Below are positions 34,930 through 42,965 of a stretch of 64,000 nt of DNA, in pieces (within the stretch, counting starts at the first letter, position 1; each line of letters starts with the position of its first letter). A model generated the notes under the pieces. The model was given only the letters and a program-made list of their open reading frames with translations. It did not search any database and was not told the origin of the DNA. Where the stretch lies: positions 1-64,000 of the forward strand of contig DATGHL010000026.1 in the NCBI GenBank assembly GCA_035308025.1. The letters run 5' to 3'. The translations under genes were made by a program, and so were the position numbers. Source of the DNA: Candidatus Binataceae bacterium. GTDB taxonomy: Bacteria > Desulfobacterota > Binatia > Binatales > Binataceae.

Positions 34930-36168
34930 ATGAGCGGAAAGCCCTTAATCGAGCAACCCTTTGGTCCTTTGCAGGGCGTGCGAATTATTTCCAGCGGTAC
35001 GCTGATCGCGCAACCATTTGCCGGGGAGCTGGCGGCGGAGATGGGCGCCGAGGTCATCCAGATCGAGCGGCCGGAGGTGGGCGACGCGGGTTGGCGCACG
35101 ATCGGGATCCGGCTGCCATCAATTAATGGCGATACGCAGGTCGCGACGAACTTCGTGCAGGAGCGGCGCAACGTTTTCTGCGTTACGCTTGACCTCTCGA
35201 AGGCGCGCGGGCGCGAGGTCTTTCTCAAGCTGATTCCTACTGCTGACATCTGGATGGAGAGCTCGAAGCCCGGCAGCTACGCCAAATGGGGAATCGACGA
35301 CGACGCGCTGCGCAAGATCAATCCGAAGCTTGTGATCACGCACGTCTCGGGCTTCGGCCAGGACGGCGATCCCGCGTATGTGAGCCGCGCGTCTTACGAC
35401 ATCGTGGGGCAGGCCTTTGGCGGCGTGATGTACCAGACCGGGTTTCCAGAGAATCCGCCGTCGCGCGCTGCGCCGTGGACGGGGGATTATATGACAGCGA
35501 TGTTCACGCTGTGGTCGTCGCTCGCCGGGCTGACGTATGCGCGGGCGCACGGCGTGGGGCAATCGATTGACGTCGCACAGTACGAGGCGATCCATCGAAC
35601 GCTGGGCGGCACGATGCTCGAGTATTTTCAGCAGGGTGTGGTGCGCGAACGCTCGGGCAACAAGGCCCAGGGTTTTCAGCCACTGGACAGTTTTGAGACG
35701 AGCGACGGTTTCGTGGTGATCGGCGCGATCGCGGACGTTTTCAATCGCCTGCTGCGCGCGGTCGGCTTTGACGAGGCCGATCCCAAGTGGCAGGTCGCGC
35801 GCAACGATGTCGAATCGATAGAAGGGATCGAGTTCGACGCGATCCTGCGCGGCTGGGTCAACGAACGCACGACGGTTGAGGTCGTCAGGATTCTCAATGA
35901 GCATCAGGTGCCGTGCTCGCCGATCATGACGTCGAAAGATATTGCCGAGGATCCGCATTACCGCGCCCGCAACATGCATATCGAGTGGGAGGATCTACAG
36001 GTCGGTCGCGTAAGGGGTATCGGCGTGGTGCCGAAATTTTCAAAGACGCCGGGCAAGGTCTGGCGCGGTGCACCGCCGATCGGCCACGACAATCAGCGCA
36101 TCTACGGCGAGATGCTGGGGCTGAGTGCTGACGAGCTCGCCGCGCTGCGGCGCGACAAGGTCATCTGA
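34930..36168 (+). CDS. Class III CoA-transferase, CaiB/BaiF family
   Basis: A 412-residue CoA-transferase moving CoA between carboxylic acids via aspartyl-CoA thioester. Starts at ATG 34930 after a GGAGCAGAG box. Motifs: LQGVRIISSGTLIAQPFAGELAAEMGAEVIQIERP, ITHVSGFGQDGDP, APWTGDYMTAMF, where the Asp in TGDY is the expected nucleophile, GQSIDVAQYEA, and the C-terminal VPKFSKTPGKVWRGAPPIGHDN. The YDIVGQAFGG and KTPGKVWRGAPPxGxD segments resemble carnitine CoA-transferase CaiB in particular, but no carnitine genes are nearby. Its end overlaps the convergent murF by 8 bp. Confidence 0.92.
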   Translation: MSGKPLIEQPFGPLQGVRIISSGTLIAQPFAGELAAEMGAEVIQIERPEVGDAGWRTIGIRLPSINGDTQVATNFVQERRNVFCVTLDLSKARGREVFLKLIPTADIWMESSKPGSYAKWGIDDDALRKINPKLVITHVSGFGQDGDPAYVSRASYDIVGQAFGGVMYQTGFPENPPSRAAPWTGDYMTAMFTLWSSLAGLTYARAHGVGQSIDVAQYEAIHRTLGGTMLEYFQQGVVRERSGNKAQGFQPLDSFETSDGFVVIGAIADVFNRLLRAVGFDEADPKWQVARNDVESIEGIEFDAILRGWVNERTTVEVVRILNEHQVPCSPIMTSKDIAEDPHYRARNMHIEWEDLQVGRVRGIGVVPKFSKTPGKVWRGAPPIGHDNQRIYGEMLGLSADELAALRRDKVI

Positions 36169-37609
36169 CGCGCGACTCGCCGCCGGGCAGCGCGTCGATG
36201 ATCCGTTCCATCGCGATCCCGCGCGAGCCCTTGACCAGGAGCACGTCGCCCCGACGCGCGATCTTCGCGACCAGAGGGGCGGCTTCGAGGCTGTCGGCGG
36301 CGAGCGTCAAGCCCGAGAGCCGCGACGCTGAGGCGCTCTCGGCGGCACGGCGCATTTCGGCGCCGACCAGCAGACAGGTTTCAGGCTGTATCCGCACCAG
36401 TTCCTGCAGAGCCTCGATGTGGGCGGCGGCGGAGAGCTCGCCGAGTTCGAGCATGTCACCAAGCGCGACGATCAGCCGCGTCCGCAGCCCGTCTACCGTC
36501 TCGCGGGCGGCGGCCAGCGCAGCACGCAGCGAGCGTGGATTTGAATTGTAGGTGTCGTCGATCACCAGGATCCCGCCGAGTTCGTGCAGGCTGAGCCGGC
36601 CGTCGGAGGCACGTACGCCGGCGAGCGCGCCTGCGATTGCATCGAGCTCATCGGCGTGGAACGGACGCGCGAGCGCCGCGGCTGCCGCCGCAACCGCGCT
36701 CGCGGCGTTGAGTGCGGAGGCAGCGCCGAGCAGGCTCAAGGTTGCGCTGAGCCTCGGCGCAATCCCGCTCTCAACCAGTGACGGACGTAACTTGAGCTCA
36801 ATGATCTGCTGTCCTGTTGAACTGACCGTGCGCGCGACGAGGCGCACGTCGGCAGCATGATCGAAGCCGAAGGTCAGGCGCGGCATTGCCGGCGGAATGC
36901 GTCGCAACAACCTGATTTCGGCAGTCGACACGACTGCAATTTTCGCGGTGGCGAACAACGCCGCCTCCTCGTCCGCGACGCCCTCGAGCGAACCCAGCCC
37001 TTCGGTGTGCTCGATGTCAACGTTCAAAACCAGCGCCGCGCCGGGCTGGACGATCGCTGCCAACCGCGCAATTTCCCCAGGCTGATTGGTCCCGCATTCG
37101 AGCACGGCGGCGCGATGGGTGTCCTCCAGGGTGAAGATGGTCATGGGGACGCCGATCAGATTGTTGAGGTTGCCGGGCGTGGCGAGCGTGGCGCCGCATA
37201 GCGATCGCATCAGCGCGGCCGTCAATTCCTTCGTGGTCGTCTTGCCGGCTGCGCCGCCGATCGCGATTGTCGGGATGCTCGACGCACGCCGCATCCGTTC
37301 GAGGTGGGCACGGGCGAGCGCTCCGAGCGCCGCTAGCGGATCATCAACTTCAAAGCAGGGGAGAGCAGAAGCGCGTCCGCGCTCGACCAAAGCGGCGGCA
37401 GCACCTGCATCTGTCGCCGCCGCAAGATATTCGTGGCCGTCGCGCGCGCCGCGCAGTGCGACGAAGAGCGCGCCCGGCGCGATCACCCGCGAATCAATGC
37501 TAACGCTCGTTGTGCGGAGGCTGGCATTGGCCAACGCAGGCGCACCGGTGATCTGCGAAATGTGGGAGGCGATGAAGGAGCATCGATTGGGCGGAATCGT
37601 CGTTGCCAT
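36161..37609 (-). CDS. murF: UDP-N-acetylmuramoyl-tripeptide--D-alanyl-D-alanine ligase MurF
   Basis: The last cytosolic peptidoglycan ligase, adding D-Ala-D-Ala to UDP-MurNAc-tripeptide with ATP; 482 residues. Domain 1 shows SIDSRVIAPGALFVALRGARDGHEYLAAA. The central ligase P-loop reads IAIGGAAGKTTTKELTAAL, where most MurF have GSNGKTTTK. TPGNLNNLIGVPM, ECGTNQPGEIARL and NVDIEHTEGLGS follow. Domain 3 has VIDDTYNSNPRSLRAAL, ALGDMLELGE and LLVKGSRGIAMERI. It starts at ATG 37609 after AAAGGA. It is separated from the usual dcw cluster, being flanked by a CoA-transferase and a secreted unknown. Confidence 0.95.
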   Translation of the reverse strand: MATTIPPNRCSFIASHISQITGAPALANASLRTTSVSIDSRVIAPGALFVALRGARDGHEYLAAATDAGAAAALVERGRASALPCFEVDDPLAALGALARAHLERMRRASSIPTIAIGGAAGKTTTKELTAALMRSLCGATLATPGNLNNLIGVPMTIFTLEDTHRAAVLECGTNQPGEIARLAAIVQPGAALVLNVDIEHTEGLGSLEGVADEEAALFATAKIAVVSTAEIRLLRRIPPAMPRLTFGFDHAADVRLVARTVSSTGQQIIELKLRPSLVESGIAPRLSATLSLLGAASALNAASAVAAAAAALARPFHADELDAIAGALAGVRASDGRLSLHELGGILVIDDTYNSNPRSLRAALAAARETVDGLRTRLIVALGDMLELGELSAAAHIEALQELVRIQPETCLLVGAEMRRAAESASASRLSGLTLAADSLEAAPLVAKIARRGDVLLVKGSRGIAMERIIDALPGGESRVR

Positions 37610-37696
37610 CAGTTCCTTTGTGCGACCCGAGTACTTGCGCGGGTCGCGGCTTGACAGCGCGGCAACAGCCTAGCAGGCTCGATCGCTTCGAGCAGT

Positions 37697-38470
37697 ATGA
37701 TGAAAACCCTAACGGTCGCGGCTCTGATCGTCGCACTGGTATCTGCGCGAGCGGCGGCGGCAGCCGTCCAATTAAAGAAAGCCGGCAAATTAAGCCCGCC
37801 GGCGAATGTCTCCCTGATGGCGTTTTGCAGCGATCCTACGGTCGAGGCGGTGCTCAGCCAGGATTTCCGGGCGGCGAAACGGGCCGCCGATGCCGACGCC
37901 AAAGCAGTGACGACGCTCACGGTTACGGTCACTCAGCAGGTACTAAAGCCCGGCGTCTCGATGAGCCAAATTGCGCCGGGCGCTCCAGAGGTTGCCGATC
38001 TACTCAAAGCCGCGGGGGCGACGCCGCCGCCACTTGGCGATACCGGCAGCGAAGTCGACAGTGGCGTGAGAGCGCAACTTTTGGCGCAACGGCAAGTCCA
38101 GCCTGGAGACTCGCCGCTTTCCCAGGTTTTGAACCAGTTCGCGGCGCATGGAAACCTCGCTCCCGAGAATGCCCCATGCGATCCGTCGGACCCGTCGCCG
38201 CAACCCGGATGTGTTCAGCCGACGCCGAAACCCAAGCCCGGCAGTCCGGGCTACACCGGCGACACGGAGGACTACCTCAATCGGGACAATCCGCTGCTGC
38301 AGCCGCATGGCCTCGACGACAAAGCCTTCCAGACCGTCGTCGTCGCCCGCGCGTCACTGAGCGGATCGGCGGATGAGTTGACGGTGGTGGCGGTAGTCGA
38401 ACCGGGTGGCGACGTAATCGAGGCAAAAAAACTGGTGGCCGAAGAGATTACCGATGCCGTGCTGCATTAA
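37697..38470 (+). CDS. Secreted hypothetical protein
   Basis: A 257-residue protein with a signal peptide (MMKTLTVAALIVALVSARAAAAA). The mature part has three Cys (FCSDPT; CDPSDPSPQPGC) and a short proline-rich linker (PQPGCVQPTPKPKPGSPG). A C-terminal domain follows, beginning GYTGDTEDYLNRDNPLLQPHG and including VVVARASLSGSADELTVVAVVEPGG. No family is recognised. It is divergent from murF, with an 87-bp spacer. Location in the periplasm or outside the cell is inferred from the signal peptide. Confidence 0.65.
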   Translation: MMKTLTVAALIVALVSARAAAAAVQLKKAGKLSPPANVSLMAFCSDPTVEAVLSQDFRAAKRAADADAKAVTTLTVTVTQQVLKPGVSMSQIAPGAPEVADLLKAAGATPPPLGDTGSEVDSGVRAQLLAQRQVQPGDSPLSQVLNQFAAHGNLAPENAPCDPSDPSPQPGCVQPTPKPKPGSPGYTGDTEDYLNRDNPLLQPHGLDDKAFQTVVVARASLSGSADELTVVAVVEPGGDVIEAKKLVAEEITDAVLH

Positions 38471-38512
38471 CAGCCGCCGCGTGATCAATCGAACTTGGTG
38501 CCGAGCAACCTG

Positions 38513-39283
38513 TTACTCGCCTTTCCAATTGGGCTTGCGCTTTTCCAAAAAGGCGCGGATGCCTTCCCTGGCGTCTTGGCTGGCCCGCACCATACGGCCC
38601 ATTTCGAGGATGTCCTGATGGAAGGCGTCGTTAGACTCGCTCAGCGAGCGCCGCAAGCTTTTCTTCATCGTGCGCAGCGATAGCGGAGCATTGCCCGAGA
38701 CTTTCTGCGCGAGCGCGATCGCCGCCTCGCCCAGCTTCGCGGCGGGCACGACTTCGTGCACCAGGCCCATCGAGAGGGCGCGGGCCGCGTCCACCGGCTC
38801 GGCTGTATAAAGAATCTGCGCGGTATTCGCGGCGCCGATTATTTCGATCAGCTTACGGATGAAATCGTAGGGCACGAGCAGGCCGACACGCGCGACTGTC
38901 ATCCCCATCCGGAGGTCCTCAGCGCCGATACGCAGGTCGCAATGCAAGCCGAGCTCGCATCCGCCGGCCAGCGCCGGACCCTGCATCGCGGCGATCGTCG
39001 GGACCGAGACATTCTCAAGACGGTGGAATACGCGTTCGACGTTGACCGGGCTATGGCCCCCCTCGAGCCGATCAGCTTCGGCGAGATCGATGCCCGAGCA
39101 GAAACTCGCGCCGGCGCCGCGCACGATCAGCGCGAGGACGTCGCGCTCGTGCTCGACGGCGACCAACGCCTCGTCGAGCGCTTTGAGCATCGGCTCGTTG
39201 AGGGCGTTGCGTTTTTCGGGACGATTGAGCGTGATGGTCGCGTAATTCTGCTGACGCTCGAATAAGAGCACTTCCCCGGCCAT
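38513..39283 (-). CDS. Enoyl-CoA hydratase/isomerase family protein, one catalytic Glu replaced
   Basis: A 256-residue crotonase-fold protein. The ATG at 39283 follows AAAGGAGT. Crotonase motifs are clear: ATITLNRPEKRNALNEPM, FCSGIDLAE (oxyanion loop), AAMQGPALAGGCELGLHCDL with Glu110, and the C-terminal MKKSLRRSLSES. The second catalytic Glu of hydratases, 20 residues on, is Val130 in RMGMTVARVGLLVP. This suggests an isomerase, thioesterase or other crotonase chemistry rather than simple hydration. It may take part in acyl-CoA catabolism along with the nearby CoA-transferases. It faces the fibre-like cassette across a 176-bp spacer. Confidence 0.9.
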   Translation of the reverse strand: MAGEVLLFERQQNYATITLNRPEKRNALNEPMLKALDEALVAVEHERDVLALIVRGAGASFCSGIDLAEADRLEGGHSPVNVERVFHRLENVSVPTIAAMQGPALAGGCELGLHCDLRIGAEDLRMGMTVARVGLLVPYDFIRKLIEIIGAANTAQILYTAEPVDAARALSMGLVHEVVPAAKLGEAAIALAQKVSGNAPLSLRTMKKSLRRSLSESNDAFHQDILEMGRMVRASQDAREGIRAFLEKRKPNWKGE

Positions 39284-39300
39284 ATCGGGACTCCTTTGGA

Positions 39301-39328
39301 TTGAAACGTTAAGACGGCGCGATAGATT
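39301..39328 (+). promoter_or_regulatory. Possible sigma-70-type promoter before fibre-like cassette
   Basis: TTGAAA at 39301-39306 and TAGATT at 39323-39328, 16 bases apart, face the cassette that starts at 39460. The -10 box is imperfect and the distance to the first gene is about 130 bp, so this is a weak call. Confidence 0.25.
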
Positions 39329-39408
39329 TCGGTGCCAGAGCATCGCATGAGGGGCAGCGGCGCTTCAAGCGCGATCGCACCCCACTAAAGAATCTGGACG
39401 CGAGTGAT

Positions 39409-39422
39409 GTGAAACATTTCAC
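39409..39422. promoter_or_regulatory. Palindrome GTGAAACATTTCAC upstream of cassette
   Basis: Six-base arms GTGAAA and TTTCAC around a CA centre, 38 bp before the first small gene of the 39.4-43.9 kb cassette. The size and place fit a helix-turn-helix operator. No regulator gene is adjacent. Confidence 0.35.
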
Positions 39423-39459
39423 CCTTATCGTGGCGCGCAGATACGGCAGAATCGCGCAC

Positions 39460-39582
39460 ATGCGTAATCTCGTGAAATGGCTGAAGAACTGGCTAGTGCC
39501 GCAGGTCCCACGCGCGACCATCTACAAGCTTAGCGACTTCCCGCGCAGTGGGCTGCGCGAGCGACGGACGAAATCTCTATGA
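39460..39582 (+). CDS. Small basic peptide opening the fibre-like cassette
   Basis: A 40-residue frame, MRNLVKWLKNWLVPQV followed by a basic tail (LRERRTKSL). Its TGA overlaps the ATG of the next gene (ATGA at 39579-39582), which is the main support for it being translated. The N-terminal half is amphipathic and Trp-rich, as in membrane-binding peptides or short leader peptides. It may be a translational leader for the following exported proteins. No family is recognised. Confidence 0.5.
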   Translation: MRNLVKWLKNWLVPQVPRATIYKLSDFPRSGLRERRTKSL

Positions 39583-39998
39583 AGCCTGAACACTGGATAA
39601 AGTCGCTCGCCGTTTGCGGCGTGGCGCTGGTGGCAGCGGGCGAACTCGCGCCGACGTACGCCGGCAACGTAATCAACCAGGCGAGCGGCGGCGGCGCGCC
39701 GATTGTGGTTTCGAACGTTGCGCCGACGCAGTTGCTGCAGGCGAATGGCGCACGGTTCGGCTGGACGGTGTATTGCGCGGGGACTGCCGGCACGATCGCG
39801 GCGCTGATGATGCCTGGAACGTCGGCGGGCGCGGCGGCTGCGCCGGCACCTTCGCAGACAGTGGGATTCCCGCTCCCGGCCAACACGCTGGTCAATGATC
39901 AGGACTTTCTGGTCTCGGCCGACGCGATGCATCAGCGGATCGACGCGGAGGCGCAGGGCAGCAGCCCGGTCAATTGTTACACTTGGGAGGAACAGTGA
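39579..39998 (+). CDS. Exported small protein with virion-decoration-like domain
   Basis: A 139-residue protein starting inside the stop of the 40-residue frame. The N-terminus (WIKSLAVCGVALVAAGELAPTYAG) looks like a signal peptide. The rest has the pattern of short beta-sandwich proteins found beside phage tail or capsid genes: VSNVAPTQLLQANGARFGWTVYC, a glycine/alanine-rich turn, VGFPLPANTLVNDQDFLVSADAMHQRIDAEAQG. Its TGA overlaps the next ATG by one base (39998). The phage-like reading is by pattern only and could be wrong. Confidence 0.6.
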   Translation: MKPEHWIKSLAVCGVALVAAGELAPTYAGNVINQASGGGAPIVVSNVAPTQLLQANGARFGWTVYCAGTAGTIAALMMPGTSAGAAAAPAPSQTVGFPLPANTLVNDQDFLVSADAMHQRIDAEAQGSSPVNCYTWEEQ

Positions 39999-41365
39999 TG
40001 TCGACGGGGCGAGCGGCGCGTGAGCGGCAAGTCCGGCATCCGCGTATCTCGGCCGGGAGCGGCGCAAGGATCGGAACCGCGATTGGGTTGCTTCTCCTCG
40101 CGGCAACGGGCGCAATGGCCGCGCCTACGAGCGGCGGCGGCTCGGGAAGCGGTGGCGGGGGCGGCGCCGGTATAACCGTAGGTTCGATCGCGGTTCCATC
40201 GGGTGGTACGCTCGCGGCGCCTATCGGACGCGCTGGGAGCGGACTTAACCTCGAGAGCGCGACGATTCGCGGTGACGCCAACTACACAATCCTCGCGACC
40301 GATCGGATGATCACGACCAACGCGGCATTTACCGCGCCGCGAACGTTCACTCTGCCGGCCGTGAGCGCCATAAACCCGGCGCAGGAGCTGATCATCGCTG
40401 ACGCGGCCGGCGGCATCTCGAGCACCAACACGCTGACGATCGTTGCGGCGGGATCCGACACGATCAGTGGCGGCGCCTCGGTCACGCTGTCGACGGCCTT
40501 CAGCCTCGCGATGCTGCGGCCGGACGGCAACGGGCATTGGGTGTGGTCGGGCTCGCTGCCTTTTCAGTGCGCCGGCGACGTCAATGGCGCTTGTTCGACG
40601 ATCGTCGGGATCGACGGGATACCGATCACCGGGTCACCCGCCGGCACGAAGGTCCTCGCGCTCAACTCGGGCGGCACCGCGTGGGTGTTCACGAGTTACT
40701 GCCCTGACCCACAGGGCGGCGTTGGCGCGGTGCTGGTCGATCAGGCGAGCGGGTGTCTCACCTCCGTCACTAACGGGACGAACGGGCAGGTGTTCCTTGC
40801 GCATAGCGGCGCGCAACCAACTTGGGGCGCGTTGCCGTTCGCGAACCTCGCGGGCTCAATCGCCGTTGGGCAGGGTGCGATGATCCCGTACGCCACGATT
40901 AACGGTGCCCCGGCCCAGACCATTACGAATAGCGCGACGGCGACGGCGATCTACGGGCCGACTGCGATCCCGGCGAACACGCTCACCGCAGGCGGCTGCT
41001 TCGTGATCCAGATTGCCGGGATCGAAACTTATGACAACAGCACCTCGGATACGCTCGCGCTTTTGGTAAAGCTCGGCGGTACGACGATCGTGAGTGGCAA
41101 CACGCCGAATCCGGGCACTATCTCAGCGACTGGACGCGTATGGCTCCCCGAAGTCTGGATTTGCAACGCGAATAGCAACAACAAGGGACAGATCGAGTGG
41201 ATGACCGGCAAGGAGCAAGGAAATAGTTCAATCGGAGTAAACGGCGGCACCTCTGCTGTCGACATGACGACGAGTGAGAATCTGGAGCTTGACGTGCAAT
41301 GGAGCGCCGCAAGCGCAAACGACTCCATCGCAATCGACCTGGTCAAGATTTTCCAGACGATATGA
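39998..41365 (+). CDS. Exported fibre-like protein (phage-tail-like beta domains)
   Basis: A 455-residue protein. A basic N-terminus and hydrophobic stretch (IGTAIGLLLLAATGAMAAP) form a probable signal peptide, followed by a Gly/Ser-rich linker (TSGGGSGSGGGGGAG). The next 120 residues match the beta-stranded pattern common in tail fibres: ANYTILATDRMITTNAAF, PRTFTLPAV, PAQELIIADAAGG, NTLTIVAAGSDTISGG. The C-terminal 150 residues (IPANTLTAGGCFVIQIAGI ... GRVWLPEVWICNAN ... DSIAIDLVKIFQTI) resemble a virion C-terminal beta-sandwich. Six Cys could form disulfides, fitting export. Its stop overlaps the next ATG (ATGA at 41362-41365). Confidence 0.65.
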   Translation: MSTGRAARERQVRHPRISAGSGARIGTAIGLLLLAATGAMAAPTSGGGSGSGGGGGAGITVGSIAVPSGGTLAAPIGRAGSGLNLESATIRGDANYTILATDRMITTNAAFTAPRTFTLPAVSAINPAQELIIADAAGGISSTNTLTIVAAGSDTISGGASVTLSTAFSLAMLRPDGNGHWVWSGSLPFQCAGDVNGACSTIVGIDGIPITGSPAGTKVLALNSGGTAWVFTSYCPDPQGGVGAVLVDQASGCLTSVTNGTNGQVFLAHSGAQPTWGALPFANLAGSIAVGQGAMIPYATINGAPAQTITNSATATAIYGPTAIPANTLTAGGCFVIQIAGIETYDNSTSDTLALLVKLGGTTIVSGNTPNPGTISATGRVWLPEVWICNANSNNKGQIEWMTGKEQGNSSIGVNGGTSAVDMTTSENLELDVQWSAASANDSIAIDLVKIFQTI

Positions 41366-42876
41366 TTAAGCCTCTGTTTGCACTCTTACTATCGCTTGGG
41401 GTGAGCACTGCGCCAATAGCGGCGTATGGACTGAGTCAATGCGCGGACGGCGACAACGACAATTTCATTCCGCTTGATGTCGGCGACGGCTCAAACTACA
41501 ACGGCACCGGGTTCATCAATAACTACTACGGACCGGACCAGGCGACGGGGTCGAACAGGCTTACCGGTCTCACCGGCGGTTCGAGTTACCTGGCCGACCT
41601 CAAGAATATAGCGAACGGCGCGGGCGTGAGCGGCGGTCCGAGCGGGGTCAAGCCACGATGCTCGAATGGCGCACTGCCGGCTGCGAGCGTGTGTGGCGAC
41701 GGCTCGACGCCGACGATAGGCGTGGTCTTTATAGGCCAGTCATTGCTGGATCGAATTGTCAGCGACCCAGCGGCCAAGACATCTGCCGCGGCCCTCGGGA
41801 CGTTTCAAGCGGCGGGCCTGAAAGGATCGATGCTGTATAGCTGGGCGAATCCGTCAAGCCGGACGGATCAAAACGGCGACGCGGTATATACGAACCTCAC
41901 AGTAAATCCCGCCGTGACACTCGCGAACTGTGCGATCGAGAATCACAACCTTGACCTCTGGGCGAGCGAATCGGCGTCGCAGGGCGGCGGTAGCTGGGGC
42001 TCACCAACGACGAGCTGGGGAATTTGCAAGAACGTCCGCGTACCCAACTTCGTCGTGGCCGGCACTGCGGCGCAGGCGCTGACGATGGCGCAGGTTCAAG
42101 TCGTGATCCTTTCGATGACCATCGCTTACCAACAAAACACTATGCATCCGATGTCTGACCTCGGCGGCGCGGATTGCCGCGCGTCGAACCTCACTGGCGG
42201 AGGCGGGACTGATGTTCTGATGTGCGACATCGCCCACGACACCGGGATCGTGATTCGCAATTTGATGGCGAGCGGAGGCTTTACGAATCTGCAGGAAGTG
42301 ATCGTCTCCAACGTCAAGTATGAAGGCTACACCGCCTACACGACGCAGCCGCCGCCATGCGATCACGAAGAGGGGTTCGGCGTGAAGAAGGTGATGTGGG
42401 CGCAACTCAATCAGGTCTACAACAATTCCGGGACCGTCCAGGATACGATCGTCGGCGACCTCTGTCACAAGTCTCCATGTCCGGGCAACGAGACGCCGAT
42501 TACCGGAATCGTCCTTGAAGGACCCCCGCTCTGGACCAACGGTTCCACTACGGTCAATAGCGAAAACGTGAAATGGACGCTCGGCGCGGGGTCCGGCGGC
42601 TGTATGGCGCAAGGGACGGGCGACGATTTCAATACGTCCAGCGACAGATGCGTGCATCCCAGCCTTTTCGGCAATGGCACGGGCGGGACGAAAACCAGTC
42701 TGCCAAATGGGGCATCGAAGCAGGCATGGTCAATGTTTGACTGGCTCGTGAACAACGCGAATCCGAGCGGGTCGGGGCTGGCGCCGGGTGGATCTTATTG
42801 GTGGACAAACGGCGCTGCGCCGACGCCAACCGCAACGCCGACGCCGAAGGCCTCCGCGTTTTCAGTGGGACCATAG
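41362..42876 (+). CDS. Exported protein, possible SGNH-type esterase, Pro/Thr tail
   Basis: A 504-residue protein with a signal peptide (MIKPLFALLLSLGVSTAPIAAYG). A GxS-like block PTIGVVFIGQSLLDRI at about 130, a central AQVQVVILSMTIAYQQ strand, and SSDRCVHPSLFG near the C-terminus are arranged like blocks I and V of SGNH/GDSL hydrolases. The Asp-His spacing (DRCVH) is one residue longer than the usual DxxH. Fourteen or so Cys suggest a disulfide-rich extracellular protein. The end is a PTPTATPTPKA linker with no further domain. It is coupled to the upstream fibre-like gene. The enzymatic reading is tentative. Confidence 0.6.
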   Translation: MIKPLFALLLSLGVSTAPIAAYGLSQCADGDNDNFIPLDVGDGSNYNGTGFINNYYGPDQATGSNRLTGLTGGSSYLADLKNIANGAGVSGGPSGVKPRCSNGALPAASVCGDGSTPTIGVVFIGQSLLDRIVSDPAAKTSAAALGTFQAAGLKGSMLYSWANPSSRTDQNGDAVYTNLTVNPAVTLANCAIENHNLDLWASESASQGGGSWGSPTTSWGICKNVRVPNFVVAGTAAQALTMAQVQVVILSMTIAYQQNTMHPMSDLGGADCRASNLTGGGGTDVLMCDIAHDTGIVIRNLMASGGFTNLQEVIVSNVKYEGYTAYTTQPPPCDHEEGFGVKKVMWAQLNQVYNNSGTVQDTIVGDLCHKSPCPGNETPITGIVLEGPPLWTNGSTTVNSENVKWTLGAGSGGCMAQGTGDDFNTSSDRCVHPSLFGNGTGGTKTSLPNGASKQAWSMFDWLVNNANPSGSGLAPGGSYWWTNGAAPTPTATPTPKASAFSVGP

Positions 42877-42965
42877 AAACGAGCGGCGTGGTTGCTACTT
42901 AAATCAGATTGAGCCGCTGAAGGCTGAGTCTCAGACGCAAATTTGATTGGGAATGGAGAACGAAT

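Noticed and set aside
39409..39422. Resemblance to a ParB parS site
   Set aside because: parS is TGTTTCACGTGAAACA; here the half-sites are in the opposite order (GTGAAA then TTTCAC), and no parAB genes are nearby.
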